Assembly: GCA_913044155.1 (NCBI GenBank)
Contig: CAJWNF010000016.1
Coordinates: 1-9,700 of the forward strand
Direction: 5' to 3'
Length of the DNA stretch: 9,700 nt
DNA from: an uncultured Gammaproteobacteria bacterium
Lineage (GTDB): Bacteria; Pseudomonadota; Gammaproteobacteria; PS1; Thioglobaceae
Position 1 is the stretch's first letter; every line of letters begins with the position of its first letter. The translations under genes and the position numbers were made by a program. This document shows positions 1 to 6,720 of the stretch, piece by piece. Below the pieces are notes generated by a model. The model worked only from the letters and a program-made list of their open reading frames with translations. It was not told the origin of the DNA and did no database searches.

Positions 1-628
1 CAATTTTATTTTGATCAGGAGACCAAGCGGGGGACAGTAATGGATAACGAGATTTAACAACCGTTTGCGGGTTATGTCCGTCTGAATCAGAAATTTCAAG
101 TTGATAGTATGTTGTCCCCTTCTTTTCATCTTCGCTCACTGTTACATATGTCAGCCTAGTGTCAAAAGATCCTTTCTGTCCGAGTAAAGTATAGTAAATT
201 ATGTCACTCAAATAATGTGCAATTCTTCTAGTACCAGTAGTGTGAATTGCTAGTTTTTCGGCATAAAGCTGCTTTTGAGAGTAAACATCATAGACATATA
301 GAAAGAGATTAAATACCTTTTCGCTAACCTTTTCAACCCTTCCAAATACGATGGCATCTTTTTTTTGTTTTTTCCAGTAATTAAAGTCAATTTGGTTTGT
401 GATCGGTTTAGAGGTGCTGATAGCATTAAATTGACCAGAACGGTTTAAGTTATCTCTAATAATATTGGCAATGATTGCACCACTGTCGGCCCCGCCTCCA
501 GCTTTAAAGGGAGCAATCACTATAGGGAATGAGTCTTCTTGGGATTTTATTATATTTACTTCTAAAAGGGCGTGAGCAATTGAAGATACTAGAGTTAGCA
601 GTAATAAGCTAGACTTAATGTAATTCAT
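1..628 (-). CDS. tolB: TolB, periplasmic Tol-Pal component, partial (C-terminal part outside window)
   Basis: TolB is the periplasmic protein of the Tol-Pal envelope complex. It binds Pal and helps coordinate outer-membrane constriction. Translating from the ATG at 628 gives 209 residues before the window edge. Residues 1-20 form a Sec signal peptide: one Lys, a Leu/Val-rich core, and an AHA cleavage site. Residues 34-160 match the TolB N-terminal domain, with FPIVIAPF at 34-41, a stretch ending in RSGQFN at 63-68, and GQKGSFDTRLTYV at 150-162, where E. coli has a very similar GIKGAFRTRIAYV. The first beta-propeller signature, LSPAWSPD, is at 198-205. A well-placed GAGGA-type ribosome site (634-638) supports the start. 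The start lies inside iscX with a 14-base overlap. Usually tolB follows tolQRA; here it follows iscX. Whether pal comes next cannot be seen. Confidence 0.93.
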   Translation of the reverse strand, partial: MNYIKSSLLLLTLVSSIAHALLEVNIIKSQEDSFPIVIAPFKAGGGADSGAIIANIIRDNLNRSGQFNAISTSKPITNQIDFNYWKKQKKDAIVFGRVEKVSEKVFNLFLYVYDVYSQKQLYAEKLAIHTTGTRRIAHYLSDIIYYTLLGQKGSFDTRLTYVTVSEDEKKGTTYYQLEISDSDGHNPQTVVKSRYPLLSPAWSPDQNKI

Positions 629-818
629 TTTTTTCCTCAATCCAGTGCATTTGAATTGCCTCAAGAACTCTTTCGCCACAGCGAGAGCTGCCCTCTTCGA
701 ATGCATCTAATTCGCTTACAAATTGACGCAGGTCAACAAAATTAATATTTTTTGGATCAATTTGGGGATGAGTTTCTTCAAGGGCAATGGCTATTTCTAA
801 AGAGTCGGTCCAATTCAT
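615..818 (-). CDS. iscX: IscX, iron-sulfur cluster assembly accessory protein
   Basis: IscX (YfhJ family) is a small acidic cytosolic protein. It binds iron and the cysteine desulfurase IscS and modulates Fe-S cluster synthesis. The product is 67 residues; the E. coli protein is 66. The family pattern is present along its whole length: NWTDSLEIA at 2-10 (E. coli KWTDSREIG), HPQIDPKNINFVDLRQ at 17-32, an acidic ELDAFEE stretch near 36-42, and a C-terminal ERVLEAIQMHWIEE. There is no signal peptide or membrane segment. In many gammaproteobacteria iscX ends the isc operon after fdx. Here it sits between spoT (75 bases upstream) and tolB (14-base overlap downstream), away from other isc genes. 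It has no clear Shine-Dalgarno, and I found no convincing promoter in the 75-base gap, so it may be read through from spoT. Confidence 0.93.
   Translation of the reverse strand: MNWTDSLEIAIALEETHPQIDPKNINFVDLRQFVSELDAFEEGSSRCGERVLEAIQMHWIEEKNELH
634..638 (-). promoter_or_regulatory. Ribosome binding site of tolB inside iscX
   Basis: The minus strand reads GAGGA here, five bases before the tolB ATG at 628. It lies within the last codons of iscX, so ribosomes finishing iscX terminate just past the tolB start. This arrangement is typical of translational coupling and supports the chosen tolB start. It is one of the few convincing Shine-Dalgarno sequences in the window. Confidence 0.6.
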
Positions 819-893
819 AATTAATTAAAGGACTAAATAATTTGTAAACGTCATTTTAATCAATTGAGACTCTATTTAGTATTGTTTTTTTAG

Positions 894-2999
894 TTAATTT
901 CTAGAGGGTGAAATAATATGGGGTAATTCACTTAACTTGTCCAGTACGTTATTAAGCTGAACAATATTTGAAACCAAAATAATCAAATCAATGGATTTTT
1001 TTGCTTGGGGCTTGTCTCTTTGCACTATGTGCTCAATATTGACTCTTAACTCAGCCAATGTATTGGCTATAGTCGCTAATGTTCCGCTATGGTTATCAAC
1101 TAGGCAGCTGATAGAAACTTCAAAGAGCTCTTTATCATCTGCATCCCAATCAATCTCCATCCATTGGGGGCTTTTCTGCTTGAGATGCAACATGTTAGTG
1201 CAGTTTGAACGATGCATTACCATGCCTTTGCTTGTAGTCAATATGCCTGTTACTTCGTCACCGGGAATTGGATAGCAACAATGCGCAAAGTTTATTGCCA
1301 TCCCTTTTGTTTTTTGTATTGTAATTGAATTTATGGTTGTTTCACTGATGCCTTGAATTAATTTGTTTACAACTACAGCTACAAAAATCTCTGATAAGCC
1401 AACCTTGATATATAGCTCTTTTCGTGTTTTGCAGAGGAGCTCTTTTAAACATTCCTTCCATCTTTCTTTAGAAATGTCGGAAATCTCTATTTTATGAAGA
1501 TTGAGCGCATCTGTAACTAAGTGCTTGCCTAATTTAGCTAATTCTGATTTAGAGTTTTCTTTTAATTGCGCTTTGATAGCAAATTTAGCTTTAGAAGTGG
1601 TTACTATATCGAGCCATTTAGGGCTAGGCTTAACTAAACGGCTTGTTATAATTTCGACTGTCTGACCGGACATCAATTCCGTTTCTAATTCTGCTGGATT
1701 GCCGTTAATAGTTGCTTTTTGAGTTCTCTTGCCGACATTAGTATGTACAGCATAAGCAAAATCAAGTACTGTCGATCTTAATGGCAACTGAATAATTTTT
1801 CCTGCAGGAGTAAAAATAAAAACTTCATTGGAAAACAAGTCCGCCTTAGTGCTTTCAAGAAAATCGACTGATGAATCAGAGTTTTGCTGAATATCAAGCA
1901 GAGAACCTAACCAATTTCTAGCGAGTTTTTCTGATGGCTTTTTTGTATTTTTATAGTGCCAATGTGCAGCAATTCCATACTCGGAAATAAAATGCATTTC
2001 TTTTGAACGAATTTGCATTTCAATAAACATTTTTCTAGGACCCAATAAAACTGTATGAATCGACTGATAGCCGTTAGGTTTTGGGGTGGCAATATAGTCT
2101 TTGAATTTCAAAGGAATTGGTTTATACAGACTGTGTAGTATGCCCAAAGCCTGATAGCACTGCCGGGTATTTTCAACTATGACACGAAATGCATACATAT
2201 CAAGGACTTCAGAGAACTTCAATGACTTCGTTTTCATTTTGTTGTAAACACTGGTAGGTTGTTTTTGACGCCCTTCTACATCGCCATTTACACCTACAGA
2301 TTTAAGTCTATTCTCAATCTCAGTTTTAATTGTTGAGATCATTTTCTTTTGATTGCCGTATTGATTCTTGATTTTTCTTTTAAGAACTCCATATCTGTTA
2401 GGGTGAATCGTTTGAAAACATAAATCATCCAATTCCACTCTGATGCCGTGAAGGCCGAGTCGACGTGCAATAGGAGCGTGAAGTTCAGCGGTTTCTTTGG
2501 CTTTTTGTATCTGCCTTTCAGGACTTACTGAGTCAATTGTGCGCATATTGTGAAGTCGGTCTGCAAGCTTAATAACCATTACACGCATATCTTTAGACAT
2601 TGCAAAAAACAATTTTTGAAAATTGCTCGCCTGTTGTTGTGAGCTAGAAGTAAATTCAAGGTTTGTTAACTTTGACACCCCTTCAACTATATGTGCTATC
2701 TGTTCTCCAAAAGTTTCAGATATTTCCTCTTTTGTTACTATTGTATCCTCGATACAGTCATGCAAGATGGCGGCAACGATACAGTAATAGTCGAGCTCTA
2801 GTTCTGCAAGTATTAAGGCGACAGCAAGGGGATGGTGTATATAGGGCTCACCAGATTGTCTGTACTGCCCTTCATGGGCAATTTTTGCAACTTTATAAGC
2901 TTTCTTTACTAAGTCAATCTCATCTTTAGTAAGATAATTTTCCAATACCTTCTGAAGATCGCTAATTAGAGTTTTTTTATGAAAAAACGTGATTGCCAT
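894..2999 (-). CDS. spoT: SpoT/Rel-type bifunctional (p)ppGpp synthetase and hydrolase
   Basis: This cytosolic enzyme makes and degrades the alarmone (p)ppGpp. It is 701 residues, against 702 in E. coli SpoT. The HD hydrolase domain (about 25-180) appears intact: R47, H56, H80-D81, E84-D85, D147 and N151. These are the metal- and nucleotide-binding positions that RelA-type synthetase-only proteins have lost. The synthetase domain (about 230-350) carries D267 and PKPNGYQSIHT at 307-316, with Y311. The RXKD-type motif is KFKD at 298-301, the basic form of bifunctional enzymes rather than the EXDD of RelA. A TGS domain follows at about 391-452 (AVHTNVG, H419/H420 region). A conserved-cysteine region has AHCCYPIPGDEVTGI at 572-586 and HRSNC at 596-600. 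An ACT domain runs from about 627 to the end. The ATG at 2999 gives full family length and is preceded by a weak AGG. The usual rpoZ neighbour is absent. Confidence 0.95.
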   Translation of the reverse strand: MAITFFHKKTLISDLQKVLENYLTKDEIDLVKKAYKVAKIAHEGQYRQSGEPYIHHPLAVALILAELELDYYCIVAAILHDCIEDTIVTKEEISETFGEQIAHIVEGVSKLTNLEFTSSSQQQASNFQKLFFAMSKDMRVMVIKLADRLHNMRTIDSVSPERQIQKAKETAELHAPIARRLGLHGIRVELDDLCFQTIHPNRYGVLKRKIKNQYGNQKKMISTIKTEIENRLKSVGVNGDVEGRQKQPTSVYNKMKTKSLKFSEVLDMYAFRVIVENTRQCYQALGILHSLYKPIPLKFKDYIATPKPNGYQSIHTVLLGPRKMFIEMQIRSKEMHFISEYGIAAHWHYKNTKKPSEKLARNWLGSLLDIQQNSDSSVDFLESTKADLFSNEVFIFTPAGKIIQLPLRSTVLDFAYAVHTNVGKRTQKATINGNPAELETELMSGQTVEIITSRLVKPSPKWLDIVTTSKAKFAIKAQLKENSKSELAKLGKHLVTDALNLHKIEISDISKERWKECLKELLCKTRKELYIKVGLSEIFVAVVVNKLIQGISETTINSITIQKTKGMAINFAHCCYPIPGDEVTGILTTSKGMVMHRSNCTNMLHLKQKSPQWMEIDWDADDKELFEVSISCLVDNHSGTLATIANTLAELRVNIEHIVQRDKPQAKKSIDLIILVSNIVQLNNVLDKLSELPHIISPSRN

Positions 3000-3062
3000 T
3001 GCCTAAATAATATTACGATTAAATTGATATTATTATAAGCTTATTGGAATAAATGGTTCTAG

Positions 3063-3091
3063 ATTATACAAAGGTTTCTATAGGCTCTACA
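3063..3091 (-). promoter_or_regulatory. Candidate sigma-70 promoter for spoT
   Basis: On the minus strand a perfect TATAAT (plus-strand 3063-3068) stands 17 bases from TGTAGA (3086-3091), which matches three of six bases of the -35 consensus. It would start transcription near 3056, giving a leader of roughly 57 bases before spoT. A second TATAAT on the same strand at 3032-3037 has no good -35 partner. In such AT-rich sequence a chance -10 match is common, so this is tentative. Confidence 0.3.
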
Positions 3092-3103
3092 GCCTAGTAT
3101 AAT
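3075..3103 (+). promoter_or_regulatory. Probable sigma-70 promoter of bamD
   Basis: A perfect TATAAT lies at 3098-3103, with TTTCTA (three of six -35 consensus bases) at 3075-3080 and an exact 17-base spacer. The predicted transcription start near 3110 leaves a leader of about 28 bases before the bamD ATG at 3138. The -10 box overlaps another in-frame ATG at 3102, which argues that the latter is not the translation start. Nearly all of the spacer is an inverted repeat (3081-3096). It probably drives bamD, and perhaps the MFS gene and ssb as well. Confidence 0.5.
3081..3096. repeat. Perfect 6+6 inverted repeat in the spoT/bamD control region, possible operator
   Basis: TAGGCT (3081-3086) and AGCCTA (3091-3096) are exact reverse complements separated by CTAC. 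The dyad fills the space between the -35 and -10 boxes proposed for bamD and overlaps the proposed -35 of the opposing spoT promoter. It is richer in G+C than its surroundings. No U-tract follows in either direction and both flanking genes point away from it, so it is not a terminator. A regulator-binding site is a reasonable inference; no regulator can be named. Confidence 0.5.
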
Positions 3104-3137
3104 GCATTTATTTAATCAATTCTTAAGCAATACTTGC

Positions 3138-3905
3138 ATGAAAAAAACCTTAACAATATCTTTAATATCTCTTATATTCTTGAGCAGCTGTAGTTTATTT
3201 ACGAAAGATAAAGCCAAAGATCTTGTTGCTGATGGATTAACCCCTAAAGCTTTATATGAACTTGCCCAAGAAAGACAAGATGCTGGTTCCACAAACCAAG
3301 CCATCGAACATTTAGAAACTATAATAGCTGCTTATCCAGGATCAAAATATTCAATACAGGCCCGATTGGATATTGCTTATTATTTATTTAAACGCAAAGA
3401 ATATACACGTGCATTACTAGAGTTAAATTCGTATATTGATCTCTATCCTGCTCACTCTACCACTCCTTATGCCTATTATTTAAGAGGAGTTATCGCCGAA
3501 GATCAGTCCAGTTCAATACTAGATGAAATTGTAACTGACAGTGCGCAAAGAGACGTCCAAAGTGTTCGTGATGCTTATGACTACTATAAATTATTGATTG
3601 ACACATTTCCTGCCTCTAAATATTCTGAAGAGGCGAAAAATAAGTTAATTCAGCTTAAAAATGTTCTAGCAAGGCATGAACTATATGTGGCTATATATTA
3701 CACAAAAAATAACTCCTTTATAGCGGCTATAAATCGCTGTAAATATTTAATCGAATACTATCCTAATACGCCTTCTATTCCTGACGCTCTTCATCTCATG
3801 GCTCGTAACTATGATGAGATTTTAGCTTCAAAACTTGCTCAAGATACGAGAGCTATATTGACAGCTAGCTATCCTAACTATAGCCCTAGATACAGCTTAG
3901 ATTAA
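3138..3905 (+). CDS. bamD: BamD, outer-membrane protein assembly lipoprotein
   Basis: BamD is the essential lipoprotein of the BAM complex. It works with BamA to insert beta-barrel proteins into the outer membrane from the periplasmic side. From the ATG at 3138 the product is 255 residues, close to the family's usual 245-250 or so. Residues 1-17 are a lipoprotein signal: MKK, a hydrophobic stretch, then LSSC with the lipidated Cys at 18. The remainder is a tetratricopeptide-repeat protein. ALYELAQERQDAGSTNQAIE resembles the first repeat. Family landmarks follow: YPGSKYSIQARLDIAYYLFK, a segment with YYLRGVIAED, RDVQSVRDAYDYY, FPASKYSEEAK, and ARHELYVAIYYT (E. coli AKYEYSVAEYYT). An in-frame ATG at 3102 would add 12 residues in front of the signal peptide and overlaps the -10 box, so I reject it. 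No clear Shine-Dalgarno is seen. In many relatives bamD is divergent from rluD; here its divergent partner is spoT. Confidence 0.93.
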   Translation: MKKTLTISLISLIFLSSCSLFTKDKAKDLVADGLTPKALYELAQERQDAGSTNQAIEHLETIIAAYPGSKYSIQARLDIAYYLFKRKEYTRALLELNSYIDLYPAHSTTPYAYYLRGVIAEDQSSSILDEIVTDSAQRDVQSVRDAYDYYKLLIDTFPASKYSEEAKNKLIQLKNVLARHELYVAIYYTKNNSFIAAINRCKYLIEYYPNTPSIPDALHLMARNYDEILASKLAQDTRAILTASYPNYSPRYSLD

Positions 3906-3924
3906 TTCTATTTATAGATTAAAT

Positions 3925-5094
3925 ATGGATTCAATTGAGCGAAGTGTTGCTTTTAAAGTTTCATTGGTTATGGCAACAAGAATGCTGGGCTTGTTTATGC
4001 TGTTTCCAGTAATCAGTGTATATGCAACCAACGAGTATCAAAACACCACACCCTTTTTAATTGGATTGACGATAGGGATTTATGGTCTTACACAGGCATT
4101 TTTCCAAATACCTTTTGGCTATCTATCTGACAGGTTTGGTAGAAAACCTTTACTATATATCGGTCTTTGCTTGTTTTTTTTGGGCAGTATTTTAGCCGCT
4201 ATTTCTACAGATATTATCTACGTTATTCTAGGTAGGGCCCTTCAGGGTGGCGGAGCAATTTCAGCAGTTCTAATGGCATTTTTAGCAGACTCAATTTCTG
4301 AGGAAAATCGTTCAAAGGCGAATGCTTTTGTTGGTTTTCAGATTGGTCTTGCCTTTATGCTTTCACTTCTTATTGGTCCAACAATTGCTTCAATAGCAGG
4401 CCTTTCAGGAATTTTTTGGAGTATAGCCCTTCTTTCTGTCATCTCACTGACTATAGTTGCTAGTTTGCCACATACAAAGCCAATTAATTATTATCGATTA
4501 TCGATTGAAGAATTTAAGAAGATTTTGAATCCAAAATTATTACGGCTTGATTTTAGCGGATTCATTTTGCACTTAATGCTTGCTAGTGCTTTTATTGTAA
4601 TGCCATTGCTACTCGTTGAAAACAACATTATTAACATAGCGGACAACTGGAAACTTTACTTGCCTGCTATGATGATGTCATTTGTGGGCATGATTCCGTT
4701 AATAATTCTTGCAGAAAAATTGCAAAAAACAAAACTCATTTTGCTTATTTCAATTGCTTTATTGATAATTAGCCAATTATTATTTTATGAATTAAAACTT
4801 AACTTCAACATATTCCTTATAGTATTATCGTTGTTCTTTGTTGCATTTAATACAATTGAGGCAATTCTACCTTCTCTTTTATCTAGAACCGCAAGTTCTT
4901 CAAAGAGAGGTTTAGCGATGGGGGTTTTTTCAACTTCACAATTTTTAGGTACCTTTTTTGGAGGGGCGATTGGCGGTTTGATTTATGACATTTTCAGCCT
5001 AAATAGTGTATTCTTATTTACCATATTTATGGCAATTATTTGGTGGCTTGTTATCTTAACTTTGCCACAAAACGACAACAAAGCGGAGAAATAG
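3925..5094 (+). CDS. MFS drug:H+ antiporter-like transporter, YajR-related, without the C-terminal domain
   Basis: This is an inner-membrane secondary transporter of 389 residues with about twelve hydrophobic segments in two halves, the halves joined by a polar linker near 184-210. Motif A between segments 2 and 3 is [11 protein letters not shown] (65-75). It is preceded by [16 protein letters not shown] (49-64), which nearly matches E. coli YajR. The motif-B-like GRALQGGGA at 103-111 carries the conserved Arg104. The second half has [17 protein letters not shown] (304-320) and [19 protein letters not shown] (333-351), again YajR-like. E. coli YajR is longer (about 450 residues) and ends in a soluble YAM domain, which is missing here. 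Substrate is unknown; efflux is a family-based guess. The gene starts 19 bases after bamD without a clear Shine-Dalgarno and ends two bases before ssb. An MFS gene beside ssb is a recurrent gammaproteobacterial arrangement, often with uvrA, which is not here. Confidence 0.88.
   Translation: MDSIERSVAFKVSLVMATRMLGLFMLFPVISVYATNEYQNTTPFLIGLTIGIYGLTQAFFQIPFGYLSDRFGRKPLLYIGLCLFFLGSILAAISTDIIYVILGRALQGGGAISAVLMAFLADSISEENRSKANAFVGFQIGLAFMLSLLIGPTIASIAGLSGIFWSIALLSVISLTIVASLPHTKPINYYRLSIEEFKKILNPKLLRLDFSGFILHLMLASAFIVMPLLLVENNIINIADNWKLYLPAMMMSFVGMIPLIILAEKLQKTKLILLISIALLIISQLLFYELKLNFNIFLIVLSLFFVAFNTIEAILPSLLSRTASSSKRGLAMGVFSTSQFLGTFFGGAIGGLIYDIFSLNSVFLFTIFMAIIWWLVILTLPQNDNKAEK
5085..5089 (+). promoter_or_regulatory. 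Ribosome binding site of ssb
   Basis: GGAGA lies seven bases before the ATG at 5097, within the last codons of the MFS gene. It fixes the ssb start: an in-frame ATG at 5040 would add 19 residues unlike any SSB N-terminus. The MFS stop (TAG at 5092-5094) falls between this site and the ssb ATG, so translation of the two genes may be coupled. Confidence 0.65.
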
Positions 5095-5096
5095 TT

Positions 5097-5567
5097 ATGG
5101 CAGGCATTAATAAAGTGATATTAGTTGGCAACCTAGGCGCAAAACCTGAACTTAAATATGCCTCAAATGGCAATGCAATTACCAATCTTTCTGTCGCAAC
5201 AAGTGAGTCTTGGACAGATAAAAACTCCGGTGAAAAACAAGAAAGAACAGAATGGCATCGCGTAAGTTTGTTTGGTAAATTGGCTGAAATTGCGGGACAA
5301 TATTTAGACAAAGGGTCCAAAGTTTATGTCGAAGGAAAACTACAAACTCGTAAATGGCAGGATCAAAACGGTCAAGACCGTTACACTACTGAAGTGGTGG
5401 TAAGCGGTTTTAATGGAACGCTACAAATGCTTGACAGGAGAGATGGTGCAGGTTCTAATCCACCAAGCGCTCCTTCCAATGAAAAAGCCGATTCAAAACC
5501 TAGCGAGCCTGAGCCGAGCATTACCCCTGTCGCACAAGAAGAGTTCGAAGACGATATACCATTCTAA
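5097..5567 (+). CDS. ssb: Single-stranded DNA-binding protein SSB
   Basis: SSB is the tetrameric protein that coats single-stranded DNA in replication, recombination and repair and recruits partner proteins through its C-terminal tip. The 156-residue product starts [14 protein letters not shown], as in E. coli after a short offset. The OB-fold covers about 1-112, with ATSESW (34-39), [16 protein letters not shown] (51-66), [17 protein letters not shown] (84-100) and the DNA-stacking aromatics W39, W53, F59 and W87. A disordered Pro/Ser/Glu-rich linker (about 116-147) leads to the acidic tip EEFEDDIPF, which contains the canonical DDIPF. Length is a little below the 178 residues of E. coli because of a shorter linker. 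RecO, encoded in the convergent operon, is a known partner of the SSB tip in other bacteria. No intrinsic terminator is evident after the stop. Confidence 0.97.
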   Translation: MAGINKVILVGNLGAKPELKYASNGNAITNLSVATSESWTDKNSGEKQERTEWHRVSLFGKLAEIAGQYLDKGSKVYVEGKLQTRKWQDQNGQDRYTTEVVVSGFNGTLQMLDRRDGAGSNPPSAPSNEKADSKPSEPEPSITPVAQEEFEDDIPF

Positions 5568-5590
5568 TCTATCGATTTTGATTGCAGCAC

Positions 5591-5983
5591 CTAGCTGTCT
5601 ATATTCTCCAACTCCAAAATAACAAATGCAATAGCATTCTTGGTCTCATCTGAGATACTCAGGTGTGCTTTTGTGATGTTTTTTTCAATTAAGTATTGCC
5701 TTAATTTTTCGCTGGGGATGAAGTATGGTTTGCCGTTTTCGTTACTTCTAACGGTCAAATCTTGGAAACTAACCACCTTTCCGATTCCAGTGCCAAGCGC
5801 TTTTGCAAAGGCTTCCTTGGCAGCAAAACGCTTTGCGCAATACGCAGCATTATCTGCCTTGTTAGTAAATAGAGCTGTTTCATGTTCTGTCAAGACCCTT
5901 TTTATGAAGCCGTCACGATTCTTATTGAGGATATGAGACACCCTGTCAATGTTAACTATATCAGTGCCAATGCCATAAATCAT
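5591..5983 (-). CDS. acpS: Holo-[acyl-carrier-protein] synthase AcpS
   Basis: AcpS transfers the 4'-phosphopantetheine arm of coenzyme A to a serine of apo-ACP, activating the carrier for fatty-acid synthesis. It is a small cytosolic, usually trimeric, Mg-dependent enzyme. The product is 130 residues (E. coli 126). The N-terminal motif is IYGIGTDIV with metal-binding D8. The second signature, [15 protein letters not shown] (52-66), carries E57, the other Mg ligand, and K60/K61-region basic residues. The late [15 protein letters not shown] segment matches the family's conserved H/L-S-S/I-D turn. The start codon overlaps the pdxJ stop as ATGA, the usual pdxJ-acpS coupling. It is the last gene of the minus-strand operon and ends 23 bases from the convergent ssb. 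Confidence 0.96.
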   Translation of the reverse strand: MIYGIGTDIVNIDRVSHILNKNRDGFIKRVLTEHETALFTNKADNAAYCAKRFAAKEAFAKALGTGIGKVVSFQDLTVRSNENGKPYFIPSEKLRQYLIEKNITKAHLSISDETKNAIAFVILELENIDS

Positions 5984-6711
5984 ATATCTCTAGCCTCAAG
6001 CATTAATGCCTTCATTTCGCTAACTGCATTCGCTAAACCAATAAAAACAGATCTAGCTACAATAGAGTGACCTATGTTCAGTTCTACAATTTCATTAATT
6101 TCTGCAATCAATTTAGTGTTTTGAATAGTTAATCCGTGGCCTGCATTGACCTGTAAACCCAGTCCATGCGCATATTTACAAGCTTTCTTGATTTGAGTGT
6201 ATTTGTCAGCCTGTTCTTCGGCGGTTGTAGAATCCGCATAATGACCTGTATGAATTTCAATGACGGGTGCGCCGCAACTCATTGCAGCATCGATTTGTTT
6301 TATATCAGCGTCAATAAATAGAGACGTTCTAATGTTTTCTTCATTCAATTGCTGGCAAACTTCTGTCATGCGAGATATTTGTGAAGCCACATCTAATCCA
6401 CCTTCAGTAGTAAGCTCCTCCCTTTTTTCTGGAACTAGGCAGCAGTCTTGTGGCTTGATTTGTCGAGCAATTGCTAACATTTCATTAGTTGCAGCCATTT
6501 CTAGATTCATTTTTGTTTTGAGTGAGCTACGAATTTCCTCAACATCTCTATCCTGAATATGCCTTCTATCTTCACGTAGATGGAGTGTAATGCTGTCAGC
6601 TCCACTGTTTTCACAAATCAGAGCCGCTTCTAGTGGGCTTGGATAGATAGTGCCTCTAGCCTCTCTTAGTGTGGCAATATGATCAATATTAACGCCTAAA
6701 TAAATACTCAT
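5980..6711 (-). CDS. pdxJ: Pyridoxine 5'-phosphate synthase PdxJ
   Basis: PdxJ condenses 1-deoxy-D-xylulose 5-phosphate with 3-amino-2-oxopropyl phosphate to give pyridoxine 5'-phosphate, in the DXP-dependent vitamin B6 pathway. From the ATG at 6711 the product is 243 residues, equal to E. coli length. It is a TIM barrel starting [20 protein letters not shown]. Catalytic residues correspond to H44 (in [11 protein letters not shown]), E71 (in MNLEMA) and H192 (in VNAGHGLT). Other landmarks are [20 protein letters not shown] (90-109) and [10 protein letters not shown] (151-160). A TTG two codons upstream (6717) is in frame, but the ATG fits the family N-terminus better. The gene starts nine bases after recO and overlaps acpS by four. 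PLP dependence links it loosely to the rest of the operon; co-location with acpS is widespread. Confidence 0.97.
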   Translation of the reverse strand: MSIYLGVNIDHIATLREARGTIYPSPLEAALICENSGADSITLHLREDRRHIQDRDVEEIRSSLKTKMNLEMAATNEMLAIARQIKPQDCCLVPEKREELTTEGGLDVASQISRMTEVCQQLNEENIRTSLFIDADIKQIDAAMSCGAPVIEIHTGHYADSTTAEEQADKYTQIKKACKYAHGLGLQVNAGHGLTIQNTKLIAEINEIVELNIGHSIVARSVFIGLANAVSEMKALMLEARDI

Positions 6712-6720
6712 AATCAATAA

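Noticed and set aside
860..867. TCAATTGA palindrome upstream of iscX, considered as an operator.
   Set aside because: An eight-base AT-rich palindrome is expected often by chance, and no supporting promoter elements of quality are placed around it.
860..891. Possible terminator in the gap between spoT and iscX: weak paired segments (CAAT/ATTG, ACT/AGT) followed by seven T on the plus strand.
   Set aside because: The stem is short, AT-rich and interrupted by a bulge. It is oriented for plus-strand transcription, where there is no gene to terminate. It does not serve the minus-strand spoT.
819..893. A promoter for iscX-tolB (for example TTGATT followed 17 bases later by TTATTT on the minus strand).
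   Set aside because: The -10 candidate matches too few consensus positions to support a call in AT-rich sequence.
5040..5096. Upstream extension of ssb from an ATG at 5040.
   Set aside because: The 19 added residues are the out-of-frame reading of the MFS C-terminus. The GGAGA site and family N-terminus both point to 5097.
5584..5598. CAGC-loop-GCTG hairpin at the ssb/acpS junction, considered as a shared terminator.
   Set aside because: The stem is only four base pairs and no U-tract follows on either strand.
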